From Balneatrix alpica DSM 16621 (GTDB lineage Bacteria; Pseudomonadota; Gammaproteobacteria; Pseudomonadales; Balneatricaceae), in contig NZ_JHUZ01000006.1 in the NCBI RefSeq assembly GCF_000619885.1, forward strand, positions 248,001 to 312,000: DNA of 64,000 nucleotides, written 5' to 3'. Positions 44,692 through 54,052 of this stretch are shown piece by piece; the first letter of the stretch is position 1, and each line of letters opens with the position of its first letter. The position numbers were made by a program, and so were the translations under genes. Under the pieces are notes generated by a model, which did not search any database, had not been told where the DNA came from, and saw only the letters and a program-made list of their open reading frames with translations.

Positions 44692-46096
44692 GCCTCACTC
44701 CACCTTGATCTTCGGTGTCGAAGATCGCCCTAATGTTCCCACCTCTATTTTCACTGCTTTTCAACATATTCTTGCCAGTTTTATCGGTGTCATCACCCCC
44801 ACCTTGATTGTCGGAGGGGTGTTGGGCCTGGGGGATTATGTGCCCTATCTGGTCAGCATGGCGTTGATCGTCTCGGGTATAGGAACCTTTATTCAGGCGC
44901 GTAAGTTTGGCCCGGTTGGTTCGGGTTTGTTGTGCTTACAGGGCACCAGCTTTGGCTTTCTCAGCGTGATTTTAAGTGGCGGCATGATCGTCAAAGCCCG
45001 GGGCGGCAGCCCGGAGGAAATCCTCGCCACCCTCTACGGCTGTTGTTTTCTTGGTGCCTTTATCGAAATTGCGGTGAGTCGTTTTATCCACAAGCTGAAG
45101 CGCATCGTCACCCCGGTGGTAACCGGCACCATCATTACTCTGATGGGGTTGTCGCTGGTGAAGGTGGCAATGACGGATATGGCCGGTGGCTTTGGCGCCA
45201 GTGATCTGGGCTCGATTGAAAACATTGGTCTGGCGGCACTGGTGCTGGGGATCATTGTGGTGCTGAACCGCTTTAATCTGCAGTTTTTGCGCATGAGCGC
45301 GATCTTTATCGGCCTGCTGGTCGGCTTTGCCGTGGCCGCCATGATGGGTAAGGTGAACTTTGCCGGTTTGGCGGACTTCCCTCTGTTAGCGGTGCCGGTG
45401 CCCTTTAAGTTTGGTTTTAGCTTCGACTTGGCGGTATTTATCCCCATCGGCCTGATCTTCCTGATTACCGCGCTGGAAACCACCGGCGACCTGACCGCTA
45501 ACTCGATGCTCTCCAAGCTGCCGGTATCCGGGCCGGAATACATCAAGCGGATTCGCGCCGGGGTGCTGGCCGATGGCATTAACTCAGGCATTGCGGCGAC
45601 CTTTAACAGCCTGCCGATGACCACCTTCAGCCAGAATAACGGCGTGATCCAACTGACTGGGGTGGCCAGCCGCTATGTGGCCTATTACATGGCAGCTATT
45701 TTGGTGTTGTTAGGGTTATTCCCGGCGGTAGGGGCCATGCTGCAGTTGTTGCCCAAACCAGTGCTGGGTGGGGCGACGGTGGTGATGTTTGGCACCGTGG
45801 CTGCCGCCGGTGTGAAGATCCTGGCGGAGTCCAAACTGGGGCGCCGCGATATGCTGATCTTTGCCGTCTCCATTGGTTTGGGGATGGGGGTAGCAGGCGT
45901 GCCTGCCGCCTTTAGTGGTTTCCCGGAGATTATCCGTAATATTTTCGGTTCACCGGTGACCATCGGTGCCTTTTCCGCCATCATCCTGAGCCTGGTGCTG
46001 CCACCGGAAGAGCCCAGTATTGAGGAGGTGGCCGAGGCTGCAAGCCCGACAACGAGCGCGCCCGCAACTCAGCAGGCTGCCCTATCCAGTAGCTAA
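44684..46096 (+). CDS. NCS2-family nucleobase permease (xanthine/urate type)
   Basis: A 470-residue membrane protein of the XanQ/UacT/UraA branch. Key elements seen: LLCLQGTSFGFL, ALETTGDLTANS in helix 8, and SQNNGVIQLTGVASR, the NCS2 signature, in which NNGVIQLTGVASR points to xanthine or urate transport rather than uracil. The C-terminal tail is low in complexity (TTSAPATQQAALSSS). AAGGAGG lies ahead of ATG 44684. It is next to 8-oxoguanine deaminase, so uptake of an oxidised purine fits too. Confidence 0.93.
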   Translation: MTKPHSTLIFGVEDRPNVPTSIFTAFQHILASFIGVITPTLIVGGVLGLGDYVPYLVSMALIVSGIGTFIQARKFGPVGSGLLCLQGTSFGFLSVILSGGMIVKARGGSPEEILATLYGCCFLGAFIEIAVSRFIHKLKRIVTPVVTGTIITLMGLSLVKVAMTDMAGGFGASDLGSIENIGLAALVLGIIVVLNRFNLQFLRMSAIFIGLLVGFAVAAMMGKVNFAGLADFPLLAVPVPFKFGFSFDLAVFIPIGLIFLITALETTGDLTANSMLSKLPVSGPEYIKRIRAGVLADGINSGIAATFNSLPMTTFSQNNGVIQLTGVASRYVAYYMAAILVLLGLFPAVGAMLQLLPKPVLGGATVVMFGTVAAAGVKILAESKLGRRDMLIFAVSIGLGMGVAGVPAAFSGFPEIIRNIFGSPVTIGAFSAIILSLVLPPEEPSIEEVAEAASPTTSAPATQQAALSSS

Positions 46097-46205
46097 GCTG
46101 CTGACCCTATTGTGCGGATTTTCCGCGCGATCGGCTGACGTACCTTCCCGGATTGTGCGTCAGCCGTGACTACATCCGGGCAATGCAACTCCATAGGACC
46201 GAGCG

Positions 46206-47561
46206 ATGCAACGCCCTCAACGTATTTGGATTGATTCCCCCCTAGCCACCCTTGAACCCAGCTATGCCAATGGCCTGGTGCTGGAGGGTAGCCTGATCGT
46301 CGAAACCCTGGCCGCCGGGCAACAACCCAGTGCGCCGGTGGATCAACGGATCGACGCCAGCGAGCATGTACTGCTACCGGGGCTGATCAATACCCACCAT
46401 CATTTCTATCAAACCCTGACCCGTGCCTTTCCTGCTGCGCTCAATAAAGAGCTGTTTCCCTGGCTGCAAACCCTCTACCCGCTGTGGGCGGGGTTAGAGC
46501 CGGCGATGATTCACAGCTCCACCCAGGTGGCGCTGGCAGAATTGCTGCTATCGGGTTGTACCACCGCCAGTGATCATCACTACCTGTTTCCCCAGGGATT
46601 GGAACAGGCCATCGATATCCAGATCGAGGCGGCGGCCCCCCTGGGGATGCGCTTGCACCTGACCCGGGGCTCGATGAGTCTGGGCCAGGAGCAGGGCGGC
46701 CTGCCGCCGCAGTCAACGGTGCAGAATGAGCAGCAGATTATTGATGACTCCCTGCGCCTGATCCGCCGTTATCACCAGCGCGGTGCCGGGGCCAAGGTGC
46801 AGATCGCCCTGGCGCCCTGTTCGCCGTTCTCGGTCTCACCGCAGTTGATGGCGGAAACCGCTCGCCTGGCGGCCAGTGAGGATGTGCGCCTGCACACCCA
46901 CTTGGCGGAAACCGAAGATGAAACCGCCTTCTGTCTGCGCCTGTTTGGCATGCGTCCCCTGGATTACCTGGAGCAGCAAGGCTGGTTACAGCCGCGCACC
47001 TGGCTGGCCCATGGCATCCACTTTAACGATGAGGACGTGCGCCGCTTAGGTCAGCAACAGGTGGGCATCTGCCATTGCCCCTCCTCCAATATGCTGTTGG
47101 CCTCGGGCCAGTGCCGCACCCTGGAACTGGAAGCCGCTGGCAGTCCGGTGGGGCTGGGGGTCGATGGCTCCGCCTCCAATGATGGCTCCAATATGATCCA
47201 GGAGGTGCGCCAGGCCCTGCTATTGCAGCGCCTGCGTTACGGCGCGGCGGCGGTGACCCATCAGCGCGCCCTGCACTGGGCGACTCAGGGCTCGGCGGCC
47301 TGTTTGGGGCGGGAGGATATTGGCCAGCTGGCGGTGGGCAAACAGGCGGACTTGGCCCTGTTCAAGCTGGATGAACTGCGCTTTGCCGGTGCCGGTGATC
47401 CGCTGGCGGCGTTACTGCTATGTGGCGCCAGCCGCGCCGACCGGGTGATGGTGGCGGGGCAGTGGCAGGTGTGGGATGGCCAGCTGACCCAGCTTGATCT
47501 GGCCCAGTTGCAGGCTAACCAACGGCAACTGGCCAACCAGTTGGCTGCCAAGCTTAGTTAA
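46206..47561 (+). CDS. 8-Oxoguanine deaminase
   Basis: Amidohydrolase of 451 residues: metal ligands HHHFYQ near residue 62 (family THHHFYQTL), His in LHTHLAETEDE, His in LAHGIHF and Asp in VGLGVDGSASND. The TRAF/NKELFPWLQTLYPLW segment and SDHHYLFP are typical of 8-oxoguanine deaminase, which turns 8-oxoguanine into urate. It thus feeds the PuuD pathway directly. AGGACCGAG stands before the ATG; it ends overlapping an opposing gene by 4 bases. Guanine or other purine deaminase activity is not excluded. Confidence 0.88.
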   Translation: MQRPQRIWIDSPLATLEPSYANGLVLEGSLIVETLAAGQQPSAPVDQRIDASEHVLLPGLINTHHHFYQTLTRAFPAALNKELFPWLQTLYPLWAGLEPAMIHSSTQVALAELLLSGCTTASDHHYLFPQGLEQAIDIQIEAAAPLGMRLHLTRGSMSLGQEQGGLPPQSTVQNEQQIIDDSLRLIRRYHQRGAGAKVQIALAPCSPFSVSPQLMAETARLAASEDVRLHTHLAETEDETAFCLRLFGMRPLDYLEQQGWLQPRTWLAHGIHFNDEDVRRLGQQQVGICHCPSSNMLLASGQCRTLELEAAGSPVGLGVDGSASNDGSNMIQEVRQALLLQRLRYGAAAVTHQRALHWATQGSAACLGREDIGQLAVGKQADLALFKLDELRFAGAGDPLAALLLCGASRADRVMVAGQWQVWDGQLTQLDLAQLQANQRQLANQLAAKLS

Positions 47562-48460
47562 GCCTGAGCGGCAGGGGTGACATGGAGGTCGCCTGCTGCC
47601 GGCAGCAAGGGCAGCAAATAGTGTTGCCATAAAGCCTCATAACCGCGGCGATGCCAGCCAATGTGGCCGATTCGCTTTTTGCCGATTTGGGCAGGGCTGA
47701 TTTCAATACGGGTCACCTCACTCCCGCTAAAAAAGCCATGCAAGGCATCAATACTGGCTTTGGACATCATCTCATCATCACTGAAGGCGAGGGCGGTGAT
47801 GGGTTGCTTGACCTGGGCAAAACGCTGCCACAACCACTCCCCCTCTGCTTGGGGAGCATAGTGACGGTGCAGGCACCAGTGCCGCCACTGTTTAATCACG
47901 CCCTTGGGCAGGTCGCACATAATGCCAATGCGTTTGCCCGGAAAGTAGCCGTAAAGCGGTACTAGCAAGGGCACCAGTACAAACCACAAGAACCAGACGA
48001 TACGCTTGGTCGGCCAGGCATTGAGCCACCAGGTACCAGTCCCCGCTGCCACGGTGATGGCACGGTCGATCAGGTGGCTATCGGGCATCATGCCCAGCAG
48101 GTGGCCACCGACACTATGGCCAATCCAAGTCCGTTCCAGGCTGGGAAATTGTGTGGCGACCCAACGCAGCAGGGTAGGGCAATCCTGATTAGCCCAGCTC
48201 AGCACATCGGCACGGCAATCACGAATATTCCCTTCCAGCGATAAGCCAATGCCCTGGTAATCAAAGGTCACCACATGAAAGCCATGGCCACTTAACCAAT
48301 GGGCCAGATCGTCATAGAGATACTGCGCCACCCCCGTAGCGGGAGCGAGAATGCAGACCCCGCGAGGGGAATAGGCATCGGTACGGAACAGGCGTGCGCT
48401 GATGGCATGGCCGGCGGGGGTCTGTAGGCGCTCAAGTTGGGGAGAATTGGCTCTAGTCAT
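47558..48460 (-). CDS. Alpha/beta hydrolase (serine aminopeptidase S33-like)
   Basis: A 300-residue alpha/beta hydrolase with nucleophile loop WIGHSVGGHLLG and a likely His in RIGHIGWHRRG near the C-terminus. The N-terminal RGVCILAPATGVAQYLY forms the oxyanion part. A hydrophobic segment (residues 155-175) may attach it to the membrane. It overlaps the preceding marR gene by 8 bases, so it is the regulated partner in that operon. Substrate unknown. Confidence 0.86.
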   Translation of the reverse strand: MTRANSPQLERLQTPAGHAISARLFRTDAYSPRGVCILAPATGVAQYLYDDLAHWLSGHGFHVVTFDYQGIGLSLEGNIRDCRADVLSWANQDCPTLLRWVATQFPSLERTWIGHSVGGHLLGMMPDSHLIDRAITVAAGTGTWWLNAWPTKRIVWFLWFVLVPLLVPLYGYFPGKRIGIMCDLPKGVIKQWRHWCLHRHYAPQAEGEWLWQRFAQVKQPITALAFSDDEMMSKASIDALHGFFSGSEVTRIEISPAQIGKKRIGHIGWHRRGYEALWQHYLLPLLPAAGDLHVTPAAQA

Positions 48461-48869
48461 ACTGTTCCAGAATAAAGTTGAGGAAGCGCGCCACCAGCGC
48501 CAGCTCCTGCTCGCTAAAGGCTTCGCTAAAGCGTTGATTAAACTGTTGAATCAGTGGTTTGACGGCGGCGGCCTTGCTTTCCCCCAGGGCGGTGGGATAG
48601 AGCGCCTGGCCACGGGCATCGTCACTGGGGGTTTGGCGGCTGACCAGACCATTGGCCTCCATCCGGCTGAGCAGCCCGGTGATAGCGGATTTGTTCAGAT
48701 CCAGCTCAGCAGCCAAGTCTTTTTGCAGGCAACCAGGCTGTTTGACGATATAGAGCAGGGCAGCCAACTGGGTGACAGAGCTGCCCAGCTCTTGCTCGCA
48801 GCGCCGATCAGCATGGCGATACAGGCGTTTTTGTGCCTGGGTCAGCAGGAAGAACAAGCGGTGTTGCAT
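48453..48869 (-). CDS. MarR-family transcriptional regulator
   Basis: A 138-residue MarR-type winged-helix protein: GSSVTQLAALLYIVKQPGCLQKDLAAELDLNKSAITGLLSRMEANGLVSRQ. It is first in an operon with an alpha/beta hydrolase and faces a DUF1993 gene. The intergenic region contains two palindromic copies of a MarR-like operator, so self-repression is likely. No redox Cys like that of OhrR is seen at the N-terminus. Confidence 0.9.
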   Translation of the reverse strand: MQHRLFFLLTQAQKRLYRHADRRCEQELGSSVTQLAALLYIVKQPGCLQKDLAAELDLNKSAITGLLSRMEANGLVSRQTPSDDARGQALYPTALGESKAAAVKPLIQQFNQRFSEAFSEQELALVARFLNFILEQYD

Positions 48870-48873
48870 GATA

Positions 48874-48929
48874 GTTCACATCTAAACTATAGAGGTGCCA
48901 TCTCAACACAGATTAGTTTAGATGTAAAC
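48874..48929. promoter_or_regulatory. Doubled MarR operator
   Basis: Two copies of GTTTANNNNTAAAC: a perfect one, GTTTAGATGTAAAC at 48916-48929, and GTTCACATCTAAAC at 48874-48887 with one changed base. The pair lies in inverted orientation with matching flanks (14 of 15 bases). Both are between the divergent marR and DUF1993 genes. Confidence 0.75.
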
Positions 48930-49024
48930 CATCTACCTCAGCCTGGCATCGCAGAAGGGGGGGAGGTAAGGGTGATAGGGGTTGATTAAGATGGAGCGGC
49001 GAATCAGAGCAGAAGGACAGCAGG

Positions 49025-49528
49025 ATGAATCCACAGCGGGTATTTCAGCATTACTTAATCCAGGCCGAAGGCTTGCTCGACAAGCTGGAAGGCTATTGCC
49101 AGCAACAGGGGCTGGCCAGCACCACCCTGCTGCAAGCCCGCTTGCAGGAGGATATGTTCCCCCTGGCCCAACAACTGCGTACCTGCGCCAGCTTTGCCCT
49201 GCGCAGCCTCTATCCCCTCTATGGCTTAACCCCACAGGCCTTGGCAGCAGGTGAGGATCTGCCCGGCCTGCGAGGGGTATTGCAGCAGACCCGTCAGACA
49301 CTAGCAGCCTTACCGCCCCTGCCCCCTGAGCCCTGGCCACATTGTCAGGAGCAAGCCGGCACGGCACAGGTGGCGTTAGCCGGGCAGGAGTTCGTCTGGC
49401 TCTATGGCCTGCCGAACTTTTTCTTTCACCTCAATATGGCCTACGCCATTTTGCGCCAGCAGGGGGTGCCGGTAAGTAAGGGCGACTATGATGGCTGGCA
49501 CCAGTACCCCATCGGCTTCCGCTTTTGA
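49025..49528 (+). CDS. DUF1993 family protein
   Basis: A 167-residue helical protein recognised as DUF1993 by YLIQAEGLLDKLEGYC near the start and the ending LPNFFFHLNMAYAILRQQGVPVSKGDYDG. The fold is of the DinB-like four-helix kind; no function is established. It is divergent from marR with the operator pair between, and may belong to that regulon. The region 49529-49733 after it shows nothing recognisable. Confidence 0.86.
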   Translation: MNPQRVFQHYLIQAEGLLDKLEGYCQQQGLASTTLLQARLQEDMFPLAQQLRTCASFALRSLYPLYGLTPQALAAGEDLPGLRGVLQQTRQTLAALPPLPPEPWPHCQEQAGTAQVALAGQEFVWLYGLPNFFFHLNMAYAILRQQGVPVSKGDYDGWHQYPIGFRF

Positions 49529-49733
49529 TTGGGCTAAAAGGCACTTTAGCTATTAGAAAAACTTGTGCTATGCGTAAATGCGACCTCGGCTTTGCTGAGT
49601 ACTGAAATAAACAGGCAGGCTCGGCGCTCCTTGTCTAAGGTCAATAATCGGCTGTCGATCTTTCTCAATAATGTCGACAACTCTTGCCTGACAGCCTCAG
49701 GCATTTCGCTTATTGCCGCATTCAGGAGCCTCT

Positions 49734-51440
49734 ATGTCAGCTGCTGTTTCTCCTAAGCCTCGCCAGGGCGGTCGTATTCTGGTGGATCAACTCGCTATAC
49801 AGGGATGCCGACGGGTGTTTGTGGTACCGGGGGAGAGTTATTTGCCGGTGCTGGATGCGCTCTATCAGCATGAACAGATCGACACCATCGTCTGCCGCCA
49901 GGAAGGGGGGGCAGCGATGATGGCCGAGGCCCATGCCAAGCTGACCGGCAGCGTGGGGGTATGCATGGTGACCCGTGGCCCTGGGGCGACCAATGCCTCG
50001 GCGGGGGTGCATGTGGCCATGCAGGACTCCACGCCGATGCTGTTGCTGATCGGCCAGGTGGAAACCGGCATTCGCGATCGTGAAGCCTTCCAGGAGGTGG
50101 ATTATCGGCAGATGTTTGCTCCTCTGGCCAAGTGGGTGGCGGAGGTGGATAGCATCGAACGCCTGCCGGAATACCTCAGCCGGGCCTACTATCAGGCTCT
50201 GAGTGGGCGCCCTGGGCCGGTGGTACTGGCCTTGCCGGAGGATGTGCTCTTTGGCATGGCGGCCTGTGAAGACTGTTTGCCCGCCGAGCCGGCGTTAGCC
50301 TTGCCGGATACCGCCAGCAGCCAGCATCTGCTGGCCAAACTGGCGGTGGCGGAGCGCCCGGCGATTATCGTCGGCGGCCCCCGTTGGAGTGAGGCGGCGG
50401 GGCAGGCACTGCTGGCCTTTGCCGAGCACAATCAGATCGGCGTCTGTACCTCAATGCGCTGCAAAGATTATGTGGATAACAGCCATCCCTGCTACATGGG
50501 GGATCTGGGTATTAATGCCAGCCCGGCCCTGCAACAGTGGCTGAGTGAGGCGGATGTGATTCTGGTACTGGGGGCGCGTTTAGGGGAGATGACCAGCCAG
50601 AGCTACCAGCTATTTTCTATCCCCAATCCTACGCAGCAGTTAATCCATGTTATGCCGGATAGCGCTGAACTGGGGCGGGTCTATCGCCCGGCATTGGCAT
50701 TGCAGGCCTGTCCAGAGGTACTGAGCCGCCAGCTAGGTGAGCAGTTGCTGCCCCTCAGCGCCAGTCAAAAACGCAGCTGGCAATGGCGCGTTAAACAACA
50801 GCGCGAGGCCTATGAAGGTTTTATCCAGGTCCAGCCGCTGCCGGGCAAGCTGCGCTGGAGCGAGGCCATCCTCACCCTGCAGGAGCAACTGCAGGAAGAT
50901 GCCATCCTCTGTAACGGCGCGGGTAACTATGCCGCCTTCCTGCATCGCTTTTATCAGCATCGCCGCTATCGTACCCAGTTGGCGCCTACCAGTGGCTCCA
51001 TGGGCTATGGCCTGCCAGCGGCGGTGGCCGCGGCCTTGGCGGCCCCACGGCGACAGGTGGTGTGCGTGGCGGGGGATGGCTGTTTGCTGATGCATGGCCA
51101 GGAGCTGGCCACCGCAGTGCAGTATGGGGTGAAGATGCTGGTGATCGTGGTCAATAACGGCCACTTCGGCACGATTCGTATGCACCAGGAAAAACACTAC
51201 CCCGGACGGGTAATGGCGACCCAGCTGCACAACCCGGATTTTGTCGCCTGGGGGCGCAGTTTCGGTGCCTGGGCAGCCCTGGTGCAACAGCAGGATGAAT
51301 TTGCTGGCGCCCTGGCCGAAGCCCTGGCCCAGCCGGGGCCGGCGTTGCTGGAGCTGCAAGTGGAGATTGAAGCCCTGACCCCAGCCCGCACCCTCAGCCA
51401 GATTCGGGCAGAGAGCCTGGCACGTCAGGGCCAGTCTTAA
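49734..51440 (+). CDS. ThDP-dependent enzyme (acetolactate synthase-like)
   Basis: A 568-residue enzyme with three domains: N-terminal PYR domain including the activating Glu in CRQEGGAAMMAEA, central Rossmann domain, and C-terminal PP domain with GDGCLLMHGQELATA and NNGHFGTIR, the ThDP/Mg motif. It resembles acetolactate synthase large subunits without a small regulatory subunit gene nearby, and could equally be another 2-keto acid decarboxylase or ligase. AGGAGCCTCT precedes the ATG. Its last 47 bases overlap the opposing rnz gene. Confidence 0.87.
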   Translation: MSAAVSPKPRQGGRILVDQLAIQGCRRVFVVPGESYLPVLDALYQHEQIDTIVCRQEGGAAMMAEAHAKLTGSVGVCMVTRGPGATNASAGVHVAMQDSTPMLLLIGQVETGIRDREAFQEVDYRQMFAPLAKWVAEVDSIERLPEYLSRAYYQALSGRPGPVVLALPEDVLFGMAACEDCLPAEPALALPDTASSQHLLAKLAVAERPAIIVGGPRWSEAAGQALLAFAEHNQIGVCTSMRCKDYVDNSHPCYMGDLGINASPALQQWLSEADVILVLGARLGEMTSQSYQLFSIPNPTQQLIHVMPDSAELGRVYRPALALQACPEVLSRQLGEQLLPLSASQKRSWQWRVKQQREAYEGFIQVQPLPGKLRWSEAILTLQEQLQEDAILCNGAGNYAAFLHRFYQHRRYRTQLAPTSGSMGYGLPAAVAAALAAPRRQVVCVAGDGCLLMHGQELATAVQYGVKMLVIVVNNGHFGTIRMHQEKHYPGRVMATQLHNPDFVAWGRSFGAWAALVQQQDEFAGALAEALAQPGPALLELQVEIEALTPARTLSQIRAESLARQGQS

Positions 51441-52413
51441 GCGCCCGGGGGCGATAGCTCTCCCCGCGCTGTAACTGGCCCTCAGGGGTCAGACGATAGT
51501 GGCGCAAATCTTCTGCCAGCAGCAGGCGGCCTGCATAAACGGCGGCGGCCTCCTGCTGCAGGGCCTGGATCGATAAGGGGCCGCTGGGGCGCTGATAGCG
51601 TGGGCTAAAGTGGGTCAGTAGCAGATTAGGGATACCTGCTTGGCTGGCGTAACGGGCAATCCGCGCTGCACTGCAATGCATGGGGCCAGGGCCAACCTTG
51701 GCCAGCACCTCCTCACTATAAGTCGCCTCATGTACCAGCAAATCCGCCGGTAGCAAGGGCGCCAGGCAGCTTGGCTCAGCATTATCGCCACTAATAATCA
51801 CGCGGCGTGGTGCGCGGGGGCTGAGGATAAAGTCATGGCCATGATAGTGCTGTCCTTGCCACTCCACCCGCTCACCACGGTGCAGCTGACCCCACAGGGG
51901 GCCGGCAGGAATGCCAGAGTGACGCAGCTTGGCCTCATCCAACTTGCCTGGCAGGCGCTTTTCGCAAAAGACGTAGGCATAGCTGGGCACCCGATGGGCC
52001 AGCGGGCAGGCACTGAGCTCAAACTCCGCCAGCATTAGGGGCGCTTGCAGCGACTCCAGTGGGTGAAACTCCAACGCAAAACTAAGATGCAGGTGGGTAT
52101 AGGCGCAGGTGGCCTGCAGCCAGGGCCAGAGATCCGCGGGGCCCACTAAGCGCAACGGCGCACTGCGCCCCTGCATACTGGCACTGGCCAGCAGCCCCGG
52201 CAGGCCATAACAGTGGTCACCATGCAGATGGGTAATCAACAGGGTATCGAGTTGGCTCAGGCTAAGGGGCAGATGCAGCAACTGATGTTGGCTGGCCTCG
52301 CCACAGTCGACCAAACACCAGCTTTTGCTATTGGCCCGGCGCAGGGCGATGCCGCTGACATTGCGACCTTTACTGGGCACCCCGGAAGAGGTGCCAAGGA
52401 AGAAGAGTTCCAT
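51394..52413 (-). CDS. rnz: Ribonuclease Z
   Basis: Metallo-beta-lactamase fold endonuclease that trims tRNA 3' ends. The 339-residue protein has MELFFLGTSSGVPSKGRN, the zinc motif THLHGDHCYGLPGL, GDNAEPS, EATYSEE and HFSPRYQ. Its length fits the short RNase Z/ElaC form. It overlaps the opposing ThDP enzyme gene by 47 bases. Confidence 0.94.
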   Translation of the reverse strand: MELFFLGTSSGVPSKGRNVSGIALRRANSKSWCLVDCGEASQHQLLHLPLSLSQLDTLLITHLHGDHCYGLPGLLASASMQGRSAPLRLVGPADLWPWLQATCAYTHLHLSFALEFHPLESLQAPLMLAEFELSACPLAHRVPSYAYVFCEKRLPGKLDEAKLRHSGIPAGPLWGQLHRGERVEWQGQHYHGHDFILSPRAPRRVIISGDNAEPSCLAPLLPADLLVHEATYSEEVLAKVGPGPMHCSAARIARYASQAGIPNLLLTHFSPRYQRPSGPLSIQALQQEAAAVYAGRLLLAEDLRHYRLTPEGQLQRGESYRPRALKTGPDVPGSLPESG

Positions 52414-52473
52414 AGGGAGAGACCATCACCATCGAGTGTGGTCAGCTTAGCCTGACTTGGGCGCTTCCCCAAC

Positions 52474-52998
52474 CTAGGCTTGTACCAGCTGTGGCAGGCT
52501 AGTCAGCTCCACCCGGGTGGAGAGTGCATTCAACGCAATCAGGTGCAGCATTTTATCCACCGTTGTGCAGCAATCGCCCAGCACCTTGATCTGATAGCCC
52601 TCAGCCGCCTTGGACAAGGCAGTATGGGTGACGCAGTTTTGCGTCATCATCCCGCACAGTAGCAGGGTATCCACCTCCCACTTATCTAGCACGGCAGCCA
52701 GCTCGGTTTGCTCAAAGGCATCGGCATAGCGCTTGATCACAACGGGCGCACCCTTAGCAGCAGTGGCGATCTGTGGGTGGATGGTGGCACCTTCTGTTCC
52801 TTCATTAAAGAAGGGGGCCAACCCCTTGGCTGGGTCAGCCAGATGCTGCACCAGAATCACCGGCCAGCCCTGCTGCTGGGCCAACTCAATCGCCTGTTGG
52901 CAGTGCTGGCGCACCTCCTCACTGCGGTGCAACGGGTAGTGGCCCGTAGGGAAGTAGTCATTCTGTAGATCAATCACAATCAGAGCGGGGCGGGTCAT
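52474..52998 (-). CDS. Isochorismatase-like cysteine hydrolase
   Basis: A 174-residue cysteine hydrolase. The Asp in VIDLQNDYF, Lys in VIKRYADAF and Cys in GMMTQNCVTHTALSKA make the D-K-C triad. The family acts on nicotinamide, isochorismate, N-carbamoylsarcosine and similar amides. The ATG at 52998 follows AGGAGGACAACCC. It is divergent from an AraC/PfpI regulator (about 105 bases), probably its controller. Confidence 0.9.
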   Translation of the reverse strand: MTRPALIVIDLQNDYFPTGHYPLHRSEEVRQHCQQAIELAQQQGWPVILVQHLADPAKGLAPFFNEGTEGATIHPQIATAAKGAPVVIKRYADAFEQTELAAVLDKWEVDTLLLCGMMTQNCVTHTALSKAAEGYQIKVLGDCCTTVDKMLHLIALNALSTRVELTSLPQLVQA

Positions 52999-53104
52999 GG
53001 GTTGTCCTCCTGTTGGGGTGATGGACATTATCCCCAGGCTTTTCTAGGCTGCTCAGTGTCGTAACTGACAAGTTTTGGGTTATATCGGACACAAGGCCAA
53101 CTCC

Positions 53105-54052
53105 ATGCTGCAGCAATACGCTATTGCCATCCTCGACTACCCCGGTTGCTTAAAATCGGCGCTTTATGGCTGGCAGGAGATGCTGCAATTGGCTAATCGC
53201 TTGGCCGCCCAGCAGCAACTGCCCTGGCAGTTTGACGGCGTGATTGTCACCCCCGCCGAGCTGCAGCCTTTGCAGGACTGGCAGGCGCTGTTACTGCCCC
53301 CCAGTGGCAATGGTGCCGAGCGCTATTATTTACAGCCAGAGGACAGCCTGTTGCAGGCCCTGCGCCAGCATTATGGCCGGGGATGTTGGCTGGCCTCGGC
53401 CTGTGCCGGTAGCTTTATTCTGGCGGCGACGGGTTTGCTGCACGGGCAACGTTGCACCACCCACTGGGGCTTAGCGGCGGAGTTTCGCCAGCGTTATCCC
53501 CAGGTGGTGCTGGACACCCAAGCCCTGTTGGTTAATCAAGGTCAGCTCACCACGGCGGGGGGCTTGATGTCCTGGGTGGATTTGGGTTTGGAGCTGGTGG
53601 CGCGTCTGGGTTCCCCAGCCTTAATGCGGCAATTGGGCAAGACCCTGATTGTCGATACCGCTCCCCGTGAACAGCGCTGCTATCAGGTATTTCGCCCGCC
53701 TTTTCAGCATGGCGATGCCCAGGTACTGAAGGTGCAGCACTACCTGGCCGAACACTATGGCCAGCCCCACACCATCAGCGAACTGGCGGCGCTGGCCTGC
53801 CTGAGTGAGCGCAGCCTGCAGCGCCGTTTCAATCAGGCCACGGGCTATCGCCCCAGTCACTACTTGCAACGGCTGCGGGTGCAGCAGGCCTGCGACTTGC
53901 TGGAGAGTACAACGCTAAGCTTTGAACAGATTGCCGCCCGGGTAGGCTTTCAGGATGCCAGTGCCTGCCGCAAGTTGTTTATCCGCACCCTGGGGGTGAG
54001 CCCGCGTGAGTTCCGGCAGAAGTTTGTCGGAGGCACTGCGCTGATGTCGTAG
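53105..54052 (+). CDS. GlxA-type AraC regulator with DJ-1/PfpI domain
   Basis: A 315-residue protein with a DJ-1/PfpI-like domain (residues 1-180, pseudo-nucleophile in SACAGSFILAATG) and a C-terminal AraC domain with two helix-turn-helices (ISELAALACLSERSLQRRFN and FEQIAARVGFQDASACRKLF). GlxA-type proteins regulate carnitine, betaine or amide genes. The start at 53105 is preferred to an earlier in-frame codon. The stop codon is inside a dispersed repeat. Confidence 0.9.
   Translation: MLQQYAIAILDYPGCLKSALYGWQEMLQLANRLAAQQQLPWQFDGVIVTPAELQPLQDWQALLLPPSGNGAERYYLQPEDSLLQALRQHYGRGCWLASACAGSFILAATGLLHGQRCTTHWGLAAEFRQRYPQVVLDTQALLVNQGQLTTAGGLMSWVDLGLELVARLGSPALMRQLGKTLIVDTAPREQRCYQVFRPPFQHGDAQVLKVQHYLAEHYGQPHTISELAALACLSERSLQRRFNQATGYRPSHYLQRLRVQQACDLLESTTLSFEQIAARVGFQDASACRKLFIRTLGVSPREFRQKFVGGTALMS

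Noticed and set aside
49529-49733. Gene between DUF1993 and the ThDP enzyme
   Set aside because: Frames here are short, without ribosome sites, and overlap the start of the ThDP gene.
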